DNA of 64,000 nucleotides, from the NCBI RefSeq assembly GCF_900100305.1, contig NZ_FNEY01000001.1, forward strand, positions 124,001-188,000, written 5' to 3'. This document shows positions 59,309 through 64,000 of the stretch, piece by piece. The notes beneath the pieces were generated by a model that worked only from the letters and a program-made list of their open reading frames with translations, made no database searches and was not told the origin of the DNA. This DNA comes from Paracidovorax citrulli. GTDB lineage: Bacteria; Pseudomonadota; Gammaproteobacteria; Burkholderiales; Burkholderiaceae_C. Positions within the stretch are counted from its first letter, which is position 1. Each line of letters opens with the position of its first letter. Both the position numbers and the translations under genes were made by a program.

Positions 59309-59327
59309 GTCCGCATTGTAGGAAAAG

Positions 59328-62300
59328 ATGGCGGACAGGCAAATCTCGACAGAGCTGAAGATTGGCGTGACAGGCCGGGAGTCCATCACGGGCTTGGCCG
59401 ACGACCTGGACGACGTCGCCAAGGTGCTCACAGGCGACCTGAGCAAATCGGCCCAAGGGGCCGCAGCGCGGCTGCGCGAGCTGGCCGACCAGGACCAAGC
59501 GATCACGGCGTTCCTGGAGCTGCAGGACAAGGCGCGTGATGCGGGCCGCGCGCTCAAAGCCGCGGAGACCGAGGCGGCCAACTACGGCCGGCAGATCAGC
59601 GCGATGGGGCCGCCCACGGCCCAGGAAGCCGCCGCGCAGCAGCGCCTGCAGACGGCAGTGGACACCGCCCGCGTTGCCTTCACGCAAGAAGGCGAGGCGG
59701 TTGCCCGCGCTCAGGCCTCTCTGCAGCAGTTCGGCGTGTCGGGCCAAAACGCACGCGACGCCCAGCAGCGCCTGCGGCAGGAGGTGACGGCGGTGCGCGA
59801 CGCCGTGCAAGACCTGGCGCCCGCCCATCAACAGGCGGCTACCGGTGCGGCCAACGCTGGCGCATCCATGACCCGCACGCATCGCCAGATCGGTGAGGGG
59901 GTCGAGTCGATTAGTCAGCAGCTCGCGCGTCTGCAGAGCTTCTATGTCGCGCTGCAGGGCATCCAGGGCTTCAAAGCGATGGCGCTGGATCTCGCGGCGA
60001 CGGCTGACCAGGTCAACAACCTGCAGGGGCGGATCAAGCTCGTCACGGGCGAGAACGAGAACTTCGCCAAGTCTTGGCAGGGCGTCACCGAGGTGGCTCT
60101 GCGCACCCACAGCGCGCTCGAGGAGACGGGCACGCTTTTCACGCGCCTGACGCAGGCCGGCAAGGATGCGGGCCTCAATACCGCCGCGGCCACGAAGCAG
60201 AGCCTGGCGCTCACGGAGACGATCAACCAAGCCATCCAGCTGAGCGGGGCCAGCGCCCAGGCTTCGAGCGCCGCCATCACGCAGCTGGTGCAGGGCTTGC
60301 AGGGCGGTGCGCTGCGCGGCGACGAATTCAACAGCGTGATGGAGCAGTCCCCGCGCCTGGCGCGCGCGCTGGCGGACGGCCTGGGCGTCACCACGGGCGA
60401 GCTGCGCAAGATGGCCGAGGCCGGGCTGCTCACCAGCGACACGGTCATCAAGGCCCTGCAGGGCCAGAGCCAGACCGTCGCCACGGAGTTCTCGAAGCTT
60501 CCGCCCACGGTCGGCCGCGCACTCCAAGACCTGTCCACGCAGTGGACGCTGTACGTGGGCGAGACAGACAAGGCCACGGGCGCGAGCGCGGCGGCGGCGA
60601 CCGCCATCAACGCGGTGTCGAGCAACCTGCGCACCATCGCGGGCCTGCTGATCGACGCGGGACAGGCGACGGCAGCATTCGTCGCTCTGCGCCTGGCGCA
60701 GCACTTCCTGGGCATCGGCACCGCAGCCCAGGCGGCTGCAACGGCGGTCGCGGCCAGCAATGCGCAGATGGTGGCCGCAGGCACTGCTGGCGCGACGGCC
60801 GCTGCCGGCGTGGGCCGTTTGGCCGCCATCCTGGCAACCCTGCGGACTTTCACCCTGGTGGGCATCGTCGCCAACTTCAAGGACATCGGGACGTGGATCG
60901 GGGAGAGCGCTGCCAAGCTGGCGGGCTACAAGGACCGCACCGAGGAACTGGCCAGGGCCGAGAAGCTGCAGGCTGAAATCGCGAAGGAAGCCGCTGCTGA
61001 TCGCGCGCGTCTGGCGGCATCCATCCAGGCAGCTGTCGATCGGACCTTCGACCTGTCCAAGGCAGCGCGCACAGCAGTAGATGAATTCGCGCAACTGACC
61101 AAGGATGGGAAGAGCGCCGCCGAGGCGCTCAAGAAGGCGTCAGAGTCTTTCGACCTCGCCAAGGTGCAGGGCATCCGGGATCTCTCGGGGGTGCTCGAGA
61201 AGCTGGCCGCAGACGGAAAGATCTCGCTGGGCGAGCTGCAGGCTGCGTGGGCCCAGGCGCTCGATGGTAAGGATCTGGCCGACTTTGAGATCAAGGCTCG
61301 CACCGCGTTCGGGGCGGCCCGTGCTGAGGCCGAGAAGGCGGCGACTGCGTACGAAAACGCCATGGCGCGCGGAGTAGCGGGCGATGAGCTGTTGGCACTG
61401 AAAGCAAAGGCTGAAGCGACGTTCGCAGTGGTGACGCGAGAGAGTTCGCGCGCTGCTCAGTTGATGGACGCCCTGCTTCGCGAGGCAGTGAAACGCACCG
61501 GCCTTGAGTATGAGCAGTTGCAAGGTCGCATCGGCACCGCGTCGCGCAGCGCAATCAACGACGTGGAAGCCATCATCGCCGGAATGGATCGGCTCCAGGC
61601 CCAGGGAGTAGACACAGGCCGGGTGCTCGCTGCCAGCCTGACACGCGCGATCAACACTGCAGATGGACAAGCCGCCATCGACAACCTGCGGGGCCGCATC
61701 GAGCAGATGCGCAAGGTGCTGGGCGACAAGATCACCGACGGTCTGCTCGACCAGGCACGGGACAAGGCCCTGGCGTTGAAGGATGCCCTGGACCAGGCCA
61801 CACCCGGTATCAACAGCGTACGCGAGGCGCTCAAGCAGCTCGGCGTCACGTCCGAGGCCGAGCTGAAGAAGGCCGCCCAGGACACGAAGGAAGCCTACGA
61901 CACGCTGACCGCCAGCGGCACGGCCAGCGCGCGTGAACTCGGAGAGGGCTTCAAACGGGCTGCTGAGACCGCGATCGCTGCCAACAGGGGCATCGCGCCT
62001 GCGTGGGTTGAAGGGCAGGCTGCAATCCGCGGCTTCGACATCGTGGTCGACAACGCTGGCAAGAGCACGCTGAAGCTGCGCGATTCCCTCGCGGACGCCG
62101 CATCCACCAGCAATCGCGCTGCAGGAAGCATGGTCAAGGATTGGGGTGGGGTGAGTTCGTCGATCAACGGGGCGACGCGCGCGCTGCAGGAGTACCAGCA
62201 ACGGATGGCGGACCGTTACGGCCGGCCTGGCGAGGGGGAAAAGGGGCTCTACGAATCTGGAAGGCGAAGCAGCCGGGGTGAAGAGCTGGCACCCGGGGTG

Positions 62301-62876
62301 CAAGAGATTGGCTCGGGGGGCTACCAGTTCCGCAACAAGGACGGCATGACGTCCGATGCGAGGGGCAATGTCCAGCAGCAATGGGTGTGGACACGGGCCA
62401 CCATCATCGACTACCTGAAGCAGGCAGGCCTCGACGAGCTGGTGGCGGAGCGCCTGGCCGGCCAGTTCGTCCAGCCTGACGGGTCCGTGCCGTACACGGC
62501 AAGCGAAGCGCAGAAGCGTTGGGGTGGACAGTCCTCTACCTTGGCGGAAGCACTGGGCAAGATGGCCGACTACTACAAGTACGGTGCCGGAAAGATGGAG
62601 GCCCAGAACATCCTCGAATTCGAGAAGAACAAGAACAAGCCCACAGGGCGGCCGCAGGTGCCCGCGCCGTCACCGGCACCGTCTCCTACACCGGCACCAA
62701 GCCCAGGCGGTGGGGGCACAGGCGGCGGCAACGTATACGTCAACAACATCACGATCAACGGCGTCGGCGACTGGGGTGTCGTGCGCGGGACCACGCGCCA
62801 CACGGATTCCGCCAGCGCCAACACCGAGGTCGAGCTGCTGCGCAAGCTTGCGCAGGCTCAGGGAGCGTCGATCTGA
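59328..62876 (+). CDS. tail tape measure protein
   Basis: 1182 residues, mostly helical and Ala/Gln/Lys-rich, with an AGGAAAAG ribosome site. The tape measure N-terminal domain lies about 190-390 (ALDLAATADQVNNLQGRIKL; GALRGDEFNSVMEQSPRLARAL). A hydrophobic region (about 425-520: AAATAVAASNAQMVAAGTAG, LATLRTFTLVGIVANF) may insert in the host membrane. Long coils follow. The C terminus has a Pro/Ser/Thr linker and GGGGTGGGNVYVNNITING. Tail length set by its size would be near 180 nm by the usual 0.15 nm per residue rule. Confidence 0.93.
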   Translation: MADRQISTELKIGVTGRESITGLADDLDDVAKVLTGDLSKSAQGAAARLRELADQDQAITAFLELQDKARDAGRALKAAETEAANYGRQISAMGPPTAQEAAAQQRLQTAVDTARVAFTQEGEAVARAQASLQQFGVSGQNARDAQQRLRQEVTAVRDAVQDLAPAHQQAATGAANAGASMTRTHRQIGEGVESISQQLARLQSFYVALQGIQGFKAMALDLAATADQVNNLQGRIKLVTGENENFAKSWQGVTEVALRTHSALEETGTLFTRLTQAGKDAGLNTAAATKQSLALTETINQAIQLSGASAQASSAAITQLVQGLQGGALRGDEFNSVMEQSPRLARALADGLGVTTGELRKMAEAGLLTSDTVIKALQGQSQTVATEFSKLPPTVGRALQDLSTQWTLYVGETDKATGASAAAATAINAVSSNLRTIAGLLIDAGQATAAFVALRLAQHFLGIGTAAQAAATAVAASNAQMVAAGTAGATAAAGVGRLAAILATLRTFTLVGIVANFKDIGTWIGESAAKLAGYKDRTEELARAEKLQAEIAKEAAADRARLAASIQAAVDRTFDLSKAARTAVDEFAQLTKDGKSAAEALKKASESFDLAKVQGIRDLSGVLEKLAADGKISLGELQAAWAQALDGKDLADFEIKARTAFGAARAEAEKAATAYENAMARGVAGDELLALKAKAEATFAVVTRESSRAAQLMDALLREAVKRTGLEYEQLQGRIGTASRSAINDVEAIIAGMDRLQAQGVDTGRVLAASLTRAINTADGQAAIDNLRGRIEQMRKVLGDKITDGLLDQARDKALALKDALDQATPGINSVREALKQLGVTSEAELKKAAQDTKEAYDTLTASGTASARELGEGFKRAAETAIAANRGIAPAWVEGQAAIRGFDIVVDNAGKSTLKLRDSLADAASTSNRAAGSMVKDWGGVSSSINGATRALQEYQQRMADRYGRPGEGEKGLYESGRRSSRGEELAPGVQEIGSGGYQFRNKDGMTSDARGNVQQQWVWTRATIIDYLKQAGLDELVAERLAGQFVQPDGSVPYTASEAQKRWGGQSSTLAEALGKMADYYKYGAGKMEAQNILEFEKNKNKPTGRPQVPAPSPAPSPTPAPSPGGGGTGGGNVYVNNITINGVGDWGVVRGTTRHTDSASANTEVELLRKLAQAQGASI

Positions 62877-63274
62877 TGGCTATCACCCTCACCTACAACG
62901 GGACCACCGCGCACATCAGCGACCGACTGCTGTGGACCGACGAGTACGCATGGAGCCCGGTGGACCAGGCCACGGCGTACAGCACGACTGGCGCGCTGCT
63001 CGTCGATGTCGCGGTCAAGCAGGCCGGCCGGCCTATCACCCTTGTGGGCACAGACACCCTGGCCTGGATATCGCGCGCGCTGTGCGACTCGCTGCAGGCC
63101 TGGGCCGCGCTGCCCGGCATCGAGCTGGACCTCGTTCTGCGTGGCGTCACGCGCCGCGTGCTGTTCGACCACGCGCAGGGCGGCTTCGTGGCGCAGCCCG
63201 TCTACAAGCTGCAGGACGGTGAAGAGTCGCCGCAGCAGCTCTTCCTCCCCACCTTTAAATTCATCGAGATCTGA
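62876..63274 (+). CDS. tail-tip-associated protein, unknown
   Basis: 132 residues, beta-rich (ITLTYNGTTAHISDRLLWTD; KQAGRPITLVGTDTLAWISR), with RRVLFDHAQGGFVAQPVY near the end. It directly follows the tape measure gene with a one-base overlap, the place of distal tail proteins in siphophages. No specific motif is recognised. A TTTAAA encodes Phe-Lys near its end. Confidence 0.7.
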   Translation: MAITLTYNGTTAHISDRLLWTDEYAWSPVDQATAYSTTGALLVDVAVKQAGRPITLVGTDTLAWISRALCDSLQAWAALPGIELDLVLRGVTRRVLFDHAQGGFVAQPVYKLQDGEESPQQLFLPTFKFIEI

Positions 63275-63277
63275 CCC

Positions 63278-64000
63278 ATGCCAATCCAAGACGGCGACAT
63301 CCAACTGCTCGCGAGCCGGGTAATGGCCGACGTGCCCGAGGGCGGCGGCGGTCCTACCGGCAACGTCATCCCCTGGGGGGGATCGAACAACATCGTCCCC
63401 GACGTCACCGAGACCGATCGCGCTGGCGGCAACGTGGCGATCCGGCAGCTGCATGTCGGTGTACTGACCCCCAACACCGACGTCTACATGGGCGGCAACG
63501 TGGTGCTGTCGCAACTCCCGACCGACCCGCAGGTGAGCATCACGCTCGCCAAGTGCGGGCTGTTCGCGCGTCGCAGCCAGATCGCTGCGGCAATCGCCGC
63601 ATACCTGATCGAGGGCACGCAGTGGGCCGGCTACCTGCTCGAGGACCACGTCGCCGGCATGCGGTCCATCCAGATCCTGCACCGCAAGGGCACGCCCGCG
63701 CCGGACATCGGCCGCACCCTCGTGCTCGCATACCAGGCGGGGACGACGCAGGAGCGCGTGCAGTTCGTTCGCGTCACGCGGACCGAAACCGAGACGCGCA
63801 CTTTCACCTATGCAGGCTCGGGCTCGTTCGTCGACTACGAGGCCTCGGTAACCAAGGTCGACCTGACCGATGCGCTGCGATTCGCTTTCCCTGGCTCTCC
63901 GCCGAGCCGCGACTTTTCCGGGGCGGCCAACAAGACGGTGATCCGCGACACGACGGTCGCGGACGCCGCGGAGTACTACGGCGCCTCGCCGCTGACGGTG
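63278..64000 (+). CDS. tail-tip protein, 3' end outside window
   Basis: 241 residues are visible with no stop before the edge. It starts IQDGDIQLLASRVMADVPEG and continues with an extended beta pattern (VAIRQLHVGVLTPNTDVYMG; RKGTPAPDIGRTLVLAYQAG; FTYAGSGSFVDYEASVTKVD). It is probably a structural tail-tip or baseplate-like protein by position. It starts 3 bp after the preceding stop; I recognise no family. Confidence 0.7.
   Translation, partial: MPIQDGDIQLLASRVMADVPEGGGGPTGNVIPWGGSNNIVPDVTETDRAGGNVAIRQLHVGVLTPNTDVYMGGNVVLSQLPTDPQVSITLAKCGLFARRSQIAAAIAAYLIEGTQWAGYLLEDHVAGMRSIQILHRKGTPAPDIGRTLVLAYQAGTTQERVQFVRVTRTETETRTFTYAGSGSFVDYEASVTKVDLTDALRFAFPGSPPSRDFSGAANKTVIRDTTVADAAEYYGASPLTV

Larger units (their letters stand above)
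32979..64000. mobile_element. Mu-type transposable prophage (B3-like), right end outside window
   Basis: Evidence for a transposable phage: a DDE transposase next to an AAA ATPase B, Ner-type and CI-like regulators back to back, GemA/DUF1018, DUF3164 and Mor-family genes in one leftward early operon, then rightward lysis, DUF1804/terminase, DUF935 portal, MuF, capsid and tail genes. Clustered repeats near the left edge look like transposase sites. The tail module (tube, 1182-residue tape measure, no sheath) is of the siphophage type, as in B3 and D3112. All frames look intact, so it may be functional. The left edge given is an estimate. Confidence 0.9.

Noticed and set aside
1-64000. tRNA or rRNA genes, integrase-type attachment sites, insertion sequences
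   Set aside because: I looked for cloverleaf arms, conserved rRNA words, tyrosine recombinase genes and IS-type terminal repeats and saw none. Integration is by the DDE transposase.

Overview
The window holds two different kinds of DNA. Positions 1 to about 32,980 are high-GC chromosome of a betaproteobacterium, most likely Burkholderiales/Comamonadaceae and Acidovorax-like. I infer this from gene families and order; no rRNA is present to prove it. From about 32,980 to the right edge lies a transposable (Mu-type) prophage whose right end is outside the window.

Chromosomal part. 1-2206: the end of a dTDP-L-rhamnose operon (rfbD cut by the window edge, rfbA, rfbC). 2226-4130 (minus): an unassigned membrane-anchored, glycoside-hydrolase-like protein. 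4286-15227: a compact type II secretion operon, gspE-F-G-H-I-J-K-L-M-(N/C-like)-D, mostly with 1-8 bp overlaps, followed by a small lipoprotein. 16212-17813: an abundant-looking secreted or surface protein with a codon bias unlike its neighbours and a perfect terminator. Next come a periplasmic parvulin-type isomerase and a polysaccharide export and assembly region (Wzm, Wzt with a carbohydrate-binding tail, acyltransferase-like protein, methyltransferase, a 1287-residue methyltransferase-GT2-GT4 fusion, GT2, WecA/MraY-like transferase). The chromosomal part ends with argB, an OmpR-type two-component pair and slmA. Rhamnose synthesis, Wzm/Wzt export and the glycosyltransferases fit one job, making and exporting O-antigen or a similar glycan; the type II system moves folded proteins out.

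Prophage. 32,999-33,126 carries five copies of a GGTCGGACG word, the likely transposase sites of the left end. The early operon runs leftward from 43,283 to 33,146: Ner-type regulator, DDE transposase, ATPase B, about fifteen small genes (DUF3164, DUF2786, GemA/DUF1018, membrane and Cys-rich proteins), and last a Mor-family activator. A CI-like repressor diverges rightward at 43,431 across a region with a repeated TGTGTYC operator. The late genes run rightward: endolysin, small membrane protein, Rz/Rz1, DUF1804 terminase partner, large terminase, DUF935 portal, adenine methylase, MuF-like protein, a cargo gene of possible defence function, a fused protease-capsid gene, connectors, tail tube, tape measure, and the first tail-tip genes. 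The tail is of the long non-contractile type (no sheath gene seen), so the phage looks like a B3-type transposable siphophage rather than Mu itself.

The most notable signal is a composite element present three times (44,864; 53,367; 59,101): an 18-bp dyad, a T run, a 14-nt spacer and an ACAGTMRC-type word at identical spacing, each placed ahead of a late module. It can be read as a terminator fused to an activator-dependent late promoter, with the Mor-family protein as the candidate activator. Other points of interest are operator copies that contain the start codons of both divergent regulators, an excess of TTTAAA confined to the prophage, and two hairpins after the capsid gene that cannot form together.
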